In this document: in pieces, positions 49,855-58,665 of the stretch | Numbering within the stretch: position 1 is the first letter of the stretch | Layout: the number at the start of each line of letters is the position of its first letter | Source: CALKJP01 sp046299555 | GTDB lineage: Bacteria; Bacteroidota; Bacteroidia; JACCXN01 | Assembly (NCBI GenBank): GCA_046299555.1 | Contig: JBKBHS010000001.1 | Span: 1,116,001-1,180,000 of the forward strand | Length of the DNA: 64,000 nucleotides | Direction: 5' to 3' | Notes under the pieces: model-generated | What the model saw: only the letters and a program-made list of their open reading frames with translations | Told to the model about the DNA's origin: nothing | Databases searched by the model: none | Made by a program: the position numbers and the translations under genes

Positions 49855-52800
49855 TTAGTTGTTCATTAATAGTTCCAATTCAATTACACTTTCGTTGTAT
49901 TTTTTAATATTGTCAAGATATTGGCTTTGTATGCTAATTGCATTATTAATGAGCAATACCCATTCGATATAATTTATTTCTCCATTTTTAAATTGAAGAT
50001 TAGCTGTTGTAATAATTTTATCAGCATTTTTTAAAGCAGATTCTTCAAAGTATTGAATAGTTTTATTGTAATAATTAATGTTTGAAATGCTTTGTCGATA
50101 AAGTGTTTTAAATGATTGCAGTTCGCTCTTAAAATTATTTTCAGCAATGGAGTAATTTATTTTTTCGGCAGCAATACTTGCTTTTTGCGCATTAAAAAAT
50201 AAAGGGATACCAACACCGATTTGCATGGATTTAAAACGTTGAGTTCTATCATTGTAGTAAATATTATCTGCACCGGTACCAAGCATACTCATATTATTAT
50301 ATCCAAACATAATATCCGGCAATAATTTTTGCCTTTCAATATTTAATCTTTTTTTACTTATACTTTGATTGCTTTTTAAATATTGAATTTTTGGATTTTG
50401 TTCTAGTATAATTGAATCTAAAATATCTTTAGTAGCAATTTTTAATGAAGTATATTCTGGAGTATAAGTTATATCGGTATTCAACAGCCACTTTAATTGA
50501 AATAGAGATATAGCAATATCCTTTTCTACTTCATTTAATTGAAGCTTAATTTGTCCGCTTTGATTTTCGGCCAATGATTTTTCAATTAAATTACTTTCTC
50601 CTTTTTCAAATTTCAGTATTGCGCTTTTTTCAAAAGAGCGATAAATGCTATCTGCTTTTGTTAAAAGTTTTCTTTTTTCAATTAAATATACCAATTCATA
50701 GAAGCATTTTTTTACTTCTTTTTTTAACTCGTTTTCTTTTTGTTGAAGATTATAAACACTTGCTTTTACTTCTTCATTAAATAATTTTTGTTGCGATAGG
50801 TAAATGCTTGGAAATTTAATATTTTGAGATACAGCAAATCGATTATCATTAAAAGAAGAGTTTATATTTCCATACTCGTAATTAATGTATGTATTACCCA
50901 AATTCCAAGCTGTTCCTTTTATTTTTTCTTGATATTCTTTTTTTAATATTTCGCTTTTTAATTGCTGATTATTTTTAATGGCAAGTTCTATAGCGTTATC
51001 AAGAGTTATATTTTCTTGTGCAGATAAATTATTTGTAAAAGAAAAAATAAATAACAAAGTAATTACAGAAAGTGTGGTTTTTGATTTTACACCTTTTTCA
51101 AAAATGGTAAATAGTATAGGTAATACAAATAGTGTTAAAAAGGTAGCAAGCATTAATCCTCCAATAACTACTGTAGCGAGTGGTCTTTGTACTTCTGCTC
51201 CTTCACCATTGCTTAATGCCATTGGTAAGAAACCAAAGGAAGCTACAAAGGCCGTCATTAATACCGGACGTAATCGAATTTTACCACCATTTAATACTAT
51301 TTGATTAATATCATTTACACCTTCTTTTTTTTGTCGATTAAATTCTGCAATAAGTACAATTCCATTTAAAACGGCTACACCAAATAATGCAATAAAACCT
51401 ACTCCTGCAGAAATACTAAATGGCATATCGCGTAGGGTTAATGCAAGTATTCCTCCAATAGCGGAAAGTGGGATTGCAGTATAAATTAGCAAACCATATT
51501 TTACCGAGCGAAACGCAAAGTATAACAATATAAAAATGAGAATAAGTGATACAGGAACAGCAATACTCAATCGTTCTTTAGCTTCGTTTAAGTTTTGAAA
51601 AGAACCTCCATAACTTATGTAATAACCGCTTGGAAGTTTTATTTCTTTTTCAATTATTTTCTGTAATTCATTTACTGTACTTTCAATGTCTCTGTTTCTA
51701 ACATTAAATCCTACAATTATTCTTCTATGTGCATTTTCGCGCTGAATCTGATTTACTCCATTTTCTAATTTTATATCAGCAATCTGATTTAGATTAATAG
51801 TTCTACCATTGGAATTTATAATCAGATTTTTTACATCTTCAATACTATTTCTATTTTCTTTTTCCAAGCGAACTACTAAATCAAATCGTTTTTCATCTTC
51901 ATATACAGCGCCAGTTGTTTGTCCTGCAAAAGCTGTATTTACAGCGTTATTAATATCGCTTATCTTTAATCCGTAATTGGCAATAGCCTCTCTTTTATAA
52001 CGAATAATTATTTGTGGCATTCCCGAAATAGGCTCTACATAAATGTTTTGGATGCCTTCTACTTTACTAATAATATTTCCAATTTTTTCTGCATAATAGG
52101 ATAAGGTGTCTAAATTTTCACCAAAAATCTTGCACACGATATCTTGTCGAGCACCGGTCATTAATTCATTAAAACGCATAGCAACCGGATATTGAAAAGA
52201 GTAAGTAACTCCCGGATAATTTTCTAATTCTTTCGACATTAATTCTGCTAATTCATCATAGGTTTCAGCACTTGTCCATTCTTCTCTTGGTTTTAAAATA
52301 ACCATCATATCACTTGCTTCAATAGGCATTGGATCGGTTGGTATTTCGCTGCTTCCAGTTTTGCCAACTATTTTTTCTATTTCAGGAAATTTGGCTAATA
52401 AGATTTGTTGACTTTTTAATACGGCATCTACCGATGTTTTTAAATTACTTCCTTGTAAAACTCTTGTTTCAACAGCAAAATCGCCTTCCGGTAAACTTGG
52501 TATGAATTCGCCTCCTAATTGTGTAAGCAAGAAAATTGATATAAAAAATAATAAACTAACTATTGAAATAATTATAGATTTATGATGTAATGCTTTAGTT
52601 AGCATCTTTTCATACATGTTTTCGATATAATTCATTAGTTTATCGGAAAGATTTTTTTTGTGTTCTGTGTTTTTTGAAATAAATAAACTACTAATCATAG
52701 GAATGTAAGTAAGTGATAGTATAAATGCCCCTATTAAAGCAAAGGCTACAGTTTGAGCCATTGGTTTGAACATTTTTCCTTCAATTCCTTGTAAACTCAA

Positions 52801-54195
52801 TATGGGTAAGTAAACAATTAATATAATAATCTGACCAAAGACAGCGCTATTCATCATTTTACTCGCAGATGTGCTAACTTCATCATCCATTTCTTTTTGG
52901 CTAAGCACTTTGTTTTTATAAATATTAGATTGTGTTAAATGATGTAAAACTGATTCTACTATAATTACTGCACCATCTACAATTAATCCGAAATCTAAAG
53001 CACCTAAACTCATCAGATTTCCACTTACACCAAATAAGTTCATCATAATTATGGCAAACAACATGGATAAAGGAATAACTGATGCTACAATAAAACCGGC
53101 TCTTAAATTTCCAAGAAATAAAACGAGTACAAAAATTACGATTAGTGCACCTTCGGTTAAATTTTTTATTACAGTAGAAATGGCATTATTCACCATTTTA
53201 GTTCTGTCTAAAAAGGGTTCAAGAACAACACCTTTTGGAAGTGTTTTTTTAATTTCTTCAATTTTTATTTTTACATTTTTAATTACCTCACTACTGTTTG
53301 CTCCTTTTAACATCATTACAACTGCGCCTGCTACTTCGCCTTCTCCATTATAGGTCATTGCACCATAGCGAATGGCATGTCCGATTTTTACTGTTGCAAC
53401 ATCTTTTATTAATAGAGGAATTCCATTGTTTAAAATTTTAATAACAATATTTTCAATGTCGGCAATAGAGCTTACCAAACCTTCGCTACGGATAAATTGA
53501 ACTTGTGGCCCTTTTTCAATATAAGCACCACCTGTATTTTGATTGTTATTTTCAAGCGCTGTAAAAACATCTTGTATGCTAATATTATGAGCAGCGAGTT
53601 TGGAAGTATTTACAGCTACTTCGTATTGTTTTAATTTTCCGCCAAAACTTGCAACATCAGCTACACCTTTCACTCCAAGTAATTGTCTTCGAACTATCCA
53701 GTCTTGTATGGTTCTTAATTCAGTTGCATCGTATTTTTCTTCGTAACCTTTTTCGGGACGTATGATATACTGATATATTTCCCCTAAGCCTGTTGTAATT
53801 GGAGCCAATTCAGGTATTCCTAATTCAGCCGGAATTTCTTGTTGAACTTTTTGTAATCGTTCGGCTACTTGTTGTCGTGCCCAGTAAATATCTACATCAT
53901 CGTTAAAAACAATTGTTATTACAGAAAGTCCAAATCTGGAAAAGCTACGTATTTGTTTTAATCCGGGTATATTACTATTGGCTTGTTCAATAGGAAAAGT
54001 AATAAAACGTTCTACATCGGGAGCTCCCAATGAGGGGGAGGTAGTAATAATTTGCACCTGATTATCGGTAATATCCGGAACTGCATCAATAGGAAGCTTG
54101 CCGGTTTCGTATATACCATAACTAACTAGTCCTAAAATTAAAAGCGCAACAATGAGTTTATTTTGAATTGAAAACTCAATAATTTTATTAAGCAT
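49855..54195 (-). CDS. heavy-metal RND pump fused to an outer-membrane factor (CusA/CzcA-CusC)
   Basis: 1446 residues in two parts. Residues 1-1037 are a complete HME-type RND pump: SIQNKLIVALLILGLVSYGIYE first helix, periplasmic TTSPSLGAPDVERFITFPIEQ, a metal-type transmembrane segment with LDFGLIVDGAVIIVES, and the last helices through ATFLTLFVLPILFTIFE. Residues 1038-1059 form an extra hydrophobic segment that looks like a signal peptide (TLSVITLLFIFSFTNNLSAQ). Residues 1060-1446 are a TolC-like outer-membrane factor with paired coiled-coil arms (DNAIELAIKNNQQLKSEILKK; QNPKIQYLKSNQ). Such fusions are known in Bacteroidota. It probably exports Cu, Ag, Zn, Co or Cd; which is undetermined. 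Confidence 0.93.
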   Translation of the reverse strand: MLNKIIEFSIQNKLIVALLILGLVSYGIYETGKLPIDAVPDITDNQVQIITTSPSLGAPDVERFITFPIEQANSNIPGLKQIRSFSRFGLSVITIVFNDDVDIYWARQQVAERLQKVQQEIPAELGIPELAPITTGLGEIYQYIIRPEKGYEEKYDATELRTIQDWIVRRQLLGVKGVADVASFGGKLKQYEVAVNTSKLAAHNISIQDVFTALENNNQNTGGAYIEKGPQVQFIRSEGLVSSIADIENIVIKILNNGIPLLIKDVATVKIGHAIRYGAMTYNGEGEVAGAVVMMLKGANSSEVIKNVKIKIEEIKKTLPKGVVLEPFLDRTKMVNNAISTVIKNLTEGALIVIFVLVLFLGNLRAGFIVASVIPLSMLFAIIMMNLFGVSGNLMSLGALDFGLIVDGAVIIVESVLHHLTQSNIYKNKVLSQKEMDDEVSTSASKMMNSAVFGQIIILIVYLPILSLQGIEGKMFKPMAQTVAFALIGAFILSLTYIPMISSLFISKNTEHKKNLSDKLMNYIENMYEKMLTKALHHKSIIISIVSLLFFISIFLLTQLGGEFIPSLPEGDFAVETRVLQGSNLKTSVDAVLKSQQILLAKFPEIEKIVGKTGSSEIPTDPMPIEASDMMVILKPREEWTSAETYDELAELMSKELENYPGVTYSFQYPVAMRFNELMTGARQDIVCKIFGENLDTLSYYAEKIGNIISKVEGIQNIYVEPISGMPQIIIRYKREAIANYGLKISDINNAVNTAFAGQTTGAVYEDEKRFDLVVRLEKENRNSIEDVKNLIINSNGRTINLNQIADIKLENGVNQIQRENAHRRIIVGFNVRNRDIESTVNELQKIIEKEIKLPSGYYISYGGSFQNLNEAKERLSIAVPVSLILIFILLYFAFRSVKYGLLIYTAIPLSAIGGILALTLRDMPFSISAGVGFIALFGVAVLNGIVLIAEFNRQKKEGVNDINQIVLNGGKIRLRPVLMTAFVASFGFLPMALSNGEGAEVQRPLATVVIGGLMLATFLTLFVLPILFTIFEKGVKSKTTLSVITLLFIFSFTNNLSAQENITLDNAIELAIKNNQQLKSEILKKEYQEKIKGTAWNLGNTYINYEYGNINSSFNDNRFAVSQNIKFPSIYLSQQKLFNEEVKASVYNLQQKENELKKEVKKCFYELVYLIEKRKLLTKADSIYRSFEKSAILKFEKGESNLIEKSLAENQSGQIKLQLNEVEKDIAISLFQLKWLLNTDITYTPEYTSLKIATKDILDSIILEQNPKIQYLKSNQSISKKRLNIERQKLLPDIMFGYNNMSMLGTGADNIYYNDRTQRFKSMQIGVGIPLFFNAQKASIAAEKINYSIAENNFKSELQSFKTLYRQSISNINYYNKTIQYFEESALKNADKIITTANLQFKNGEINYIEWVLLINNAISIQSQYLDNIKKYNESVIELELLMNN

Positions 54196-54260
54196 AAATT
54201 TCTGATTTAATAATATGATTAAATAGTTATACCGTGGTTACGATATTAAAATTTATTAAA

Positions 54261-54638
54261 TCAGAATTTTGGAGGTTGCCAGATAGTATGAATAAAGAGA
54301 GAGGATTTTTTTTGTTCGTTGTTTATAACAAAAGCTTTGTTAAGATGCTTAATGCTTAATGTATAGTTAAAAAATTGTTTTGAAAAATTTACTTTAAAAA
54401 GTTTAGCAATAAAATTCAAATCATGTTGTGTTTTAAAGGGTAGTTTATTTTCATGCCCATCAAAATGATTCTCGTTAGAATAATGTAAGGCGATAAAATC
54501 GAAAATATCTAAATTCTTATCGTTTTGTTTATGTTCAAAATAATGTTCAATTAATGAAGAAATCTTAAACATCTCATGTAATTCAGTAGATGTAATTAAA
54601 AATGAAGATAGTAATATGATTAATAAAGATTTTTTCAT
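54261..54638 (-). CDS. small exported His-rich protein leading the metal-efflux operon
   Basis: 125 residues with a signal sequence MKKSLLIILLSSFLITSTEL. The mature part is rich in His and acidic residues: LHEMF, IEHYFEHKQND, LHYSNENHFDGHENKLPF. It ends in WQPPKF. No Cys in the mature part. The spacing of His/Asp/Glu suggests periplasmic metal binding, and the gene heads the pump operon (65 bp before the pump start), so metal capture for efflux is a reasonable inference. I recognise no named family. An exact promoter -7 element is 9 bp upstream of its ATG. Confidence 0.75.
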   Translation of the reverse strand: MKKSLLIILLSSFLITSTELHEMFKISSLIEHYFEHKQNDKNLDIFDFIALHYSNENHFDGHENKLPFKTQHDLNFIAKLFKVNFSKQFFNYTLSIKHLNKAFVINNEQKKSSLFIHTIWQPPKF

Positions 54639-54646
54639 TTATGATG

Positions 54647-54654
54647 CAAAGATA
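54647..54654 (-). promoter_or_regulatory. -7 promoter element of the metal-efflux operon
   Basis: The minus strand reads TATCTTTG, an exact TAnnTTTG match; the predicted leader is about 5 nt. No metal-regulator operator could be recognised next to it. Confidence 0.55.
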
Positions 54655-54702
54655 ATCCTTATAAGTAAAAAATTTAGTTTTAATAATTGATTTATATCAG
54701 AA

Positions 54703-55437
54703 TTAAACTAAATTAACTTTTATCAGTGTCAGCAAACCTATAATTAATATAAGCAAAAGCGATATTTTTTTAAAATTTTCTTGTGAAATAAATGTAAGTA
54801 AATATCGCCCAATATAGGTGCCTAAATAACCTATTAATAGTAAAAATGGAATGTAGATAAGTGTTTGCTGCTTAATATAACCATTAAAAAAATACACGAT
54901 TGTTCGGGTAAAATCTACTCCAAAGTCTATAAATGCAGAAGTTGCCACAAATACACTTTTTTCAAGATTAAAAGCTGCCATGGTTAAACCCCTGATAGCT
55001 CCACCAGTTCCCAATAAACCTGCTATAAAACCCGATAATGAACCACCAATTATGCTTTCTTTTTTTCCTTGCTTAATTACCAGTTTTTTGTTTATCAGAA
55101 AAACAATACTTAATACAATTAAGAATATCCCTAATGCTGTTTCGAGATAAACTGTGCTGAAATATTTACTTGCAACAGCTCCTGCAACTACAAAAATTAC
55201 AGAAGGCAAGCCAATATTTAGAAGTAATTTTTTATCTAATCCTTTTCTAAAAAGTGCAATTTTACTGATATTACTGGATAAGTGAAATACAGCAGTAATT
55301 CCAAGCACCGTTTGAAAATCGAAATAAAAATTGGCAATAGGGACAAAAAAAACGGATGAACCGAAACCGCCTACCGTACCAATAATTTCAGCTATGAGGG
55401 CAAATAGTAAAAAGAGAAATTGGAAGTTGGAAAACAT
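54703..55437 (-). CDS. TauE/SafE family membrane protein (sulfite exporter-like)
   Basis: 244 residues with seven to eight hydrophobic helices in the two-fold repeat of the TauE/SafE family: first repeat FALIAEIIGTVGGFGSSVFFVPI, second repeat GFIAGLLGTGGAIRGLTMAAF, each with the G-x-x-G-x-G-G/S pore motif. Members move sulfite, sulfonates or other small organic anions; the substrate here is unknown. Start ATG at 55437, 21 bp after the stop of the small HTH-like gene, so probably in the same transcript as that gene and the thioredoxin. Confidence 0.88.
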   Translation of the reverse strand: MFSNFQFLFLLFALIAEIIGTVGGFGSSVFFVPIANFYFDFQTVLGITAVFHLSSNISKIALFRKGLDKKLLLNIGLPSVIFVVAGAVASKYFSTVYLETALGIFLIVLSIVFLINKKLVIKQGKKESIIGGSLSGFIAGLLGTGGAIRGLTMAAFNLEKSVFVATSAFIDFGVDFTRTIVYFFNGYIKQQTLIYIPFLLLIGYLGTYIGRYLLTFISQENFKKISLLLILIIGLLTLIKVNLV

Positions 55438-55458
55438 GGAAGAGTGAAGAATTAAAAA

Positions 55459-55788
55459 TTACTCCGATTTCTTCAAATCGTCTAACTGCTTACGTAATGC
55501 TTCAATCTCTTTCATTAATTCAGCTTCGCGGTGAGCACTAATATCTTGAGTGTAATATTTTTGTTCTTTGCTATAATATTTTATTTCAAAATTGGGGTCA
55601 CGGAAAAAACTGTATAATGGTATTCGCAATTCTTTTGAAATGAGTTCTAAAACACGAATTTGTAATGCTTCACTTTCTAATGCTTCTAATAATAGTTCTT
55701 CTGAAAGCCCTATAGAATCTGCTAACATTTTAAAATCAGCATTGTGCTCCTTTAATACATTTTCTACAATGTTTTTAATATTTATCAT
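55459..55788 (-). CDS. small helix-turn-helix-like protein with coiled-coil tail
   Basis: 109 residues. The N-terminal 60 residues (MLADSIGLSEELLLEALES, LELISKELRIPLYSFF) look like a helix-turn-helix of the XRE type, and the last 25 residues (HREAELMKEIEALRKQLDDL) are a heptad-repeat coiled coil for dimerisation. The middle FEIKYYSKEQKYYTQD is unlike known families I can name. Its ATG overlaps the stop of the thioredoxin-like gene (4 bp), and TauE/SafE follows 21 bp later. It could be a local regulator; DNA binding is inference. Confidence 0.65.
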   Translation of the reverse strand: MINIKNIVENVLKEHNADFKMLADSIGLSEELLLEALESEALQIRVLELISKELRIPLYSFFRDPNFEIKYYSKEQKYYTQDISAHREAELMKEIEALRKQLDDLKKSE

Positions 55789-56318
55789 TGCCCCGTATTA
55801 ATAGGTTTTGAAATAGATTTTTGAAACTCTTCTATAGTCATATTTTTATAAGCATTTTCTCCATAATATTTTAAATATATAAGTAATTCTTCAGCTGTTC
55901 TGTATCCGGGAATTGGATGAATGTTATTCCCCTCATACCAAATAACTACAGTAGGATAAGACATTTGTCCGTTTAAAATAGAATAGGCCAGTTGATGAGT
56001 AGAACGTTTAACTCCCGGATTTGGATTTACATAAGCTGTTCCAGCAAAATGTATAGTATCCTTAGTTTCTGCATCTAATTTTACGGCATAATATTTTTCA
56101 TTCATATATTTGACTAGTGTCGGATCAATAAATGTTGTAACATCTAATTTTTTACACCATCCGCACCAATCGGTATAAACATCAATAAATATTTTCTTTG
56201 GATTTTTTTGAGTTGCAGCTACAGCTTCTTCAAAACTCATCCAATTTATTTTTTCTTGTCCTATTCCACTTACAGCTATAAATAGCGTGAGGATTAGTAT
56301 GATTTTATGTTTATTCAT
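55785..56318 (-). CDS. exported thioredoxin-fold protein (CGWC)
   Basis: 177 residues. Signal peptide ending near SGIGQ, then a thioredoxin domain of the DUF255/thioredoxin-like type: FIDVYTDWCGWCKKLDVTTF with the CxxC motif CGWC (about residues 51-54), cis-Pro segment SYPTVVIWYEGNNIHPIPGYRT, and a C-terminal helix. An insertion IHFAGTAYVNPNPGVKRSTHQLAY separates the two halves. It is probably a periplasmic thiol oxidoreductase. It overlaps the small HTH-like gene by 4 bp and follows the MaoC gene by 16 bp. Confidence 0.87.
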   Translation of the reverse strand: MNKHKIILILTLFIAVSGIGQEKINWMSFEEAVAATQKNPKKIFIDVYTDWCGWCKKLDVTTFIDPTLVKYMNEKYYAVKLDAETKDTIHFAGTAYVNPNPGVKRSTHQLAYSILNGQMSYPTVVIWYEGNNIHPIPGYRTAEELLIYLKYYGENAYKNMTIEEFQKSISKPINTGQ

Positions 56319-56334
56319 TTTTAAAAATTTTTAA

Positions 56335-56751
56335 TTAAATATGATGCAAGACTTTCATTTCTAAGGTTTGCACCAATTCATTTTGTGTGTCTTTAAATTC
56401 AAAGAGCCAAGTAACAGCAGCCCATTTTTTCTCTAAATTTTCTTTAACCTCTTTTATGCTAACGGTTGTTTTAATTTCTTGATTAGCATAAACCGGTTTT
56501 AAAAATTTCCAGTTGGTAACTTCTAAACCACAAATTACAGATTTTCCAAATAAGGGAACCCATTTTTCTTTATAATTTTTGTTAAACAGATGTGGCCCGC
56601 TTGCTATTAAACCTTTAAAGCGACTTTTCATGGCACTTTCGATATTGGTATGAAAATCAAGCGGGTCATACTTTTTGGCAAAAGCAATAATTTCTTCTTC
56701 GCTTAATTGTGTAGTTCCAAAATCGTATGTTTTGCCTTCTTCAAAAATCAT
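56335..56751 (-). CDS. MaoC family (R)-hydratase-like protein
   Basis: 138-residue hot-dog-fold protein. The hydratase-2 signature is YDPLDFHTN with the catalytic Asp/His pair (Asp about residue 30, His about residue 35), followed by FKGLIASGPHLFN and the central helix. MaoC-like enzymes hydrate enoyl-CoA thioesters; related proteins act on dehydratable polyketide or mesaconyl-CoA substrates. The substrate is unknown. No signal peptide. Lies between the POT transporter (53 bp) and the thioredoxin gene (16 bp) on the same strand. Confidence 0.86.
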   Translation of the reverse strand: MIFEEGKTYDFGTTQLSEEEIIAFAKKYDPLDFHTNIESAMKSRFKGLIASGPHLFNKNYKEKWVPLFGKSVICGLEVTNWKFLKPVYANQEIKTTVSIKEVKENLEKKWAAVTWLFEFKDTQNELVQTLEMKVLHHI

Positions 56752-56804
56752 TTTTAAAATATCCTCAGTCCTTTATCTTATTATCTTTAGTCTTTCTGAC
56801 TTCT

Positions 56805-58523
56805 CTATTGTATTCCGTGCATTTTCTTTTTCAGGAACCCGTTTAAGGCAATCATGATTAATCCGGCCAATACTGGTAAAGCTGTAAAGATTAAGAAAAA
56901 ACCGGATAATGAATATTCAGCACTTATTTTATCAATTAAACTTCCCGTTTGTCCTGCTAACCAATTGGCAATAGCTGTTGCCGTAAACCATACACCAAAC
57001 ATTAATCCAACTAATCGAGCTGGAGATAATTTACTGATATAAGATAAACCAACCGGTGATACGAATAATTCACCTAAGGTATGAAGCAGATATGCTAATA
57101 CTAACCAAATCATACTTACTGAAGCTGCACTTGCTCCTTTATCGATGCTTGATGCACCTAAAGCTAATACAGCAAATCCGGCACCTAATAATATTAAACC
57201 TAATCCAAATTTTACCGGTGCAGAAGGATTTAATCTACTTGCCCATATCTTTGAAATAAGTGGGGCAAATCCAATTATAAATAATGAATTTAAAATTCCA
57301 AACCATGAAGCAGGCACTTCTACCTCATTTGATTTTTCTCTGATAATTGTTGCCTGTACTTTGGTTTCAATTTTTTCGGCTTTTTCATTATCAATGTATT
57401 TGTAGTTTCCTTTTTGGTCTAAATCAACTATATAAATTTGTTCGCCTTCGGTAAAGCCTTTATCGTGTCGTATAATGGTAGTTTCATCACCATATTGTAC
57501 TTCGTAAGCTTTGGTATTAAATTCTTTTTTTACCATCCACAATACAATACCCCAAATTATTACAAAGCTTAATCCTAAAAACAAGTTAGAAAGCGCATAA
57601 TTTTTAAAGGTTGCTTTAAATAACAAAAACAATACCCATGTTATAACAGCTAAAGGAATAATAGCCATTAATGCATTAATAGCGGTAAAAATGCTTGCCT
57701 CAGTTCCTGATAAAATACGATTGGTATAATCTTTTGCAAAAATGGTCATTGAGCCACCGGCTTGTTCAAATGCCATCCAGAAAAAGATGGTTGAAACTGC
57801 TAAAATTCCAATTACGATTAATCTGTCGCGTACAACATTAGATGGTGTGTTATCTGTTTCTTCGTTTGATTTATCTCCATTTTTAGTGGGTTTCAATCCA
57901 ATATTTCCAAATATTTTTTGAGCAAACCAAAATTGCAACATTCCGAAAAACATAAAAATACCGGCTAATCCAAAGCCATAGCTCCATCCAACTTTTTCAC
58001 CTACATATCCGCATAATAAAATTCCCATAAATGCACCTGCATTTATACCCATGTAAAAAATGGTGTAGGCGGCATCTTTTTTATCAGCATCATTTTTATA
58101 TAATCCACCTACAATAGATGAAATGTTTGGTTTGAAAAATCCATTTCCTACAATTAGTAATCCTAAACCTAAGTAAAAGAAAAAGCTTGTTTCAAAAGCC
58201 ATGGATGCATGTCCTAAGGTCATTAAAACAGCGCCAAGAATTATGGCATTTCTGTGTCCTAATAAACGGTCGGCAAGAAATCCACCTAAAATAGGAGTGA
58301 TGTAAACCAATCCGGTGTATAAGCCATATAATTCTAATGCTTTTTCTCTCGACCATTCCCAACCTCCTAAGCCGGCAGAACTTACAAGAAAAAGTACTAA
58401 TAAGGCGCGCATGCCATAATAACTAAAGCGCTCCCACATTTCGGTAAAGAATAATACAAATAATGCTGCAGGATGATCCATAATGGTTCCTACGCGTTCC
58501 TGAAAAGATGGATTGTTGTTCAT
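56805..58523 (-). CDS. POT-family proton-dependent oligopeptide transporter 1
   Basis: 572-residue MFS transporter of the POT/PTR family, importing di- and tripeptides with protons. The ExxERFxYYG motif is EMWERFSYYGMRALL (near residue 28); further signatures are GGFLADRLLGHRNAII and FYMGINAGAFMG. Between residues about 270 and 404 it has two extra helices (INALMAIIPLAVITWVLFLLF, LFLGLSFVIIWGIVLWMV) and a soluble stretch of about 70 residues (331-404) rich in charged residues, which are absent from the neighbouring paralogue. It lies behind transporter 2 on the same strand but is separated from it by an intrinsic terminator. Confidence 0.94.
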   Translation of the reverse strand: MNNNPSFQERVGTIMDHPAALFVLFFTEMWERFSYYGMRALLVLFLVSSAGLGGWEWSREKALELYGLYTGLVYITPILGGFLADRLLGHRNAIILGAVLMTLGHASMAFETSFFFYLGLGLLIVGNGFFKPNISSIVGGLYKNDADKKDAAYTIFYMGINAGAFMGILLCGYVGEKVGWSYGFGLAGIFMFFGMLQFWFAQKIFGNIGLKPTKNGDKSNEETDNTPSNVVRDRLIVIGILAVSTIFFWMAFEQAGGSMTIFAKDYTNRILSGTEASIFTAINALMAIIPLAVITWVLFLLFKATFKNYALSNLFLGLSFVIIWGIVLWMVKKEFNTKAYEVQYGDETTIIRHDKGFTEGEQIYIVDLDQKGNYKYIDNEKAEKIETKVQATIIREKSNEVEVPASWFGILNSLFIIGFAPLISKIWASRLNPSAPVKFGLGLILLGAGFAVLALGASSIDKGASAASVSMIWLVLAYLLHTLGELFVSPVGLSYISKLSPARLVGLMFGVWFTATAIANWLAGQTGSLIDKISAEYSLSGFFLIFTALPVLAGLIMIALNGFLKKKMHGIQ

Positions 58524-58615
58524 TTTATGTTTTTTATTAAGATTAAAATTAAAGATACAAAATACAAAAAATGCAATTGCAAGTATACAATTTTAGCGGA
58601 AGTATAGGAAACAAT

Positions 58616-58646
58616 AAAAAAGCGCATACTTGTTATGCGCTTTTTT
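58616..58646 (-). terminator. intrinsic terminator after POT transporter 2
   Basis: Perfect 13-bp stem AAAAAAGCGCATA (58616-58628) / TATGCGCTTTTTT (58634-58646). On the minus strand it ends the DPP IV-transporter transcript. The symmetric A and T tracts would allow function in both directions. Confidence 0.88.
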
Positions 58647-58665
58647 AGAAAATTAAAATGTAGGT

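Noticed and set aside
49855..54195. Two separate genes (pump and outer-membrane factor) joined by a sequencing error
   Set aside because: The frame is continuous with no stop or shift at the joint, and such fusions are known in Bacteroidota; kept as a real fusion.
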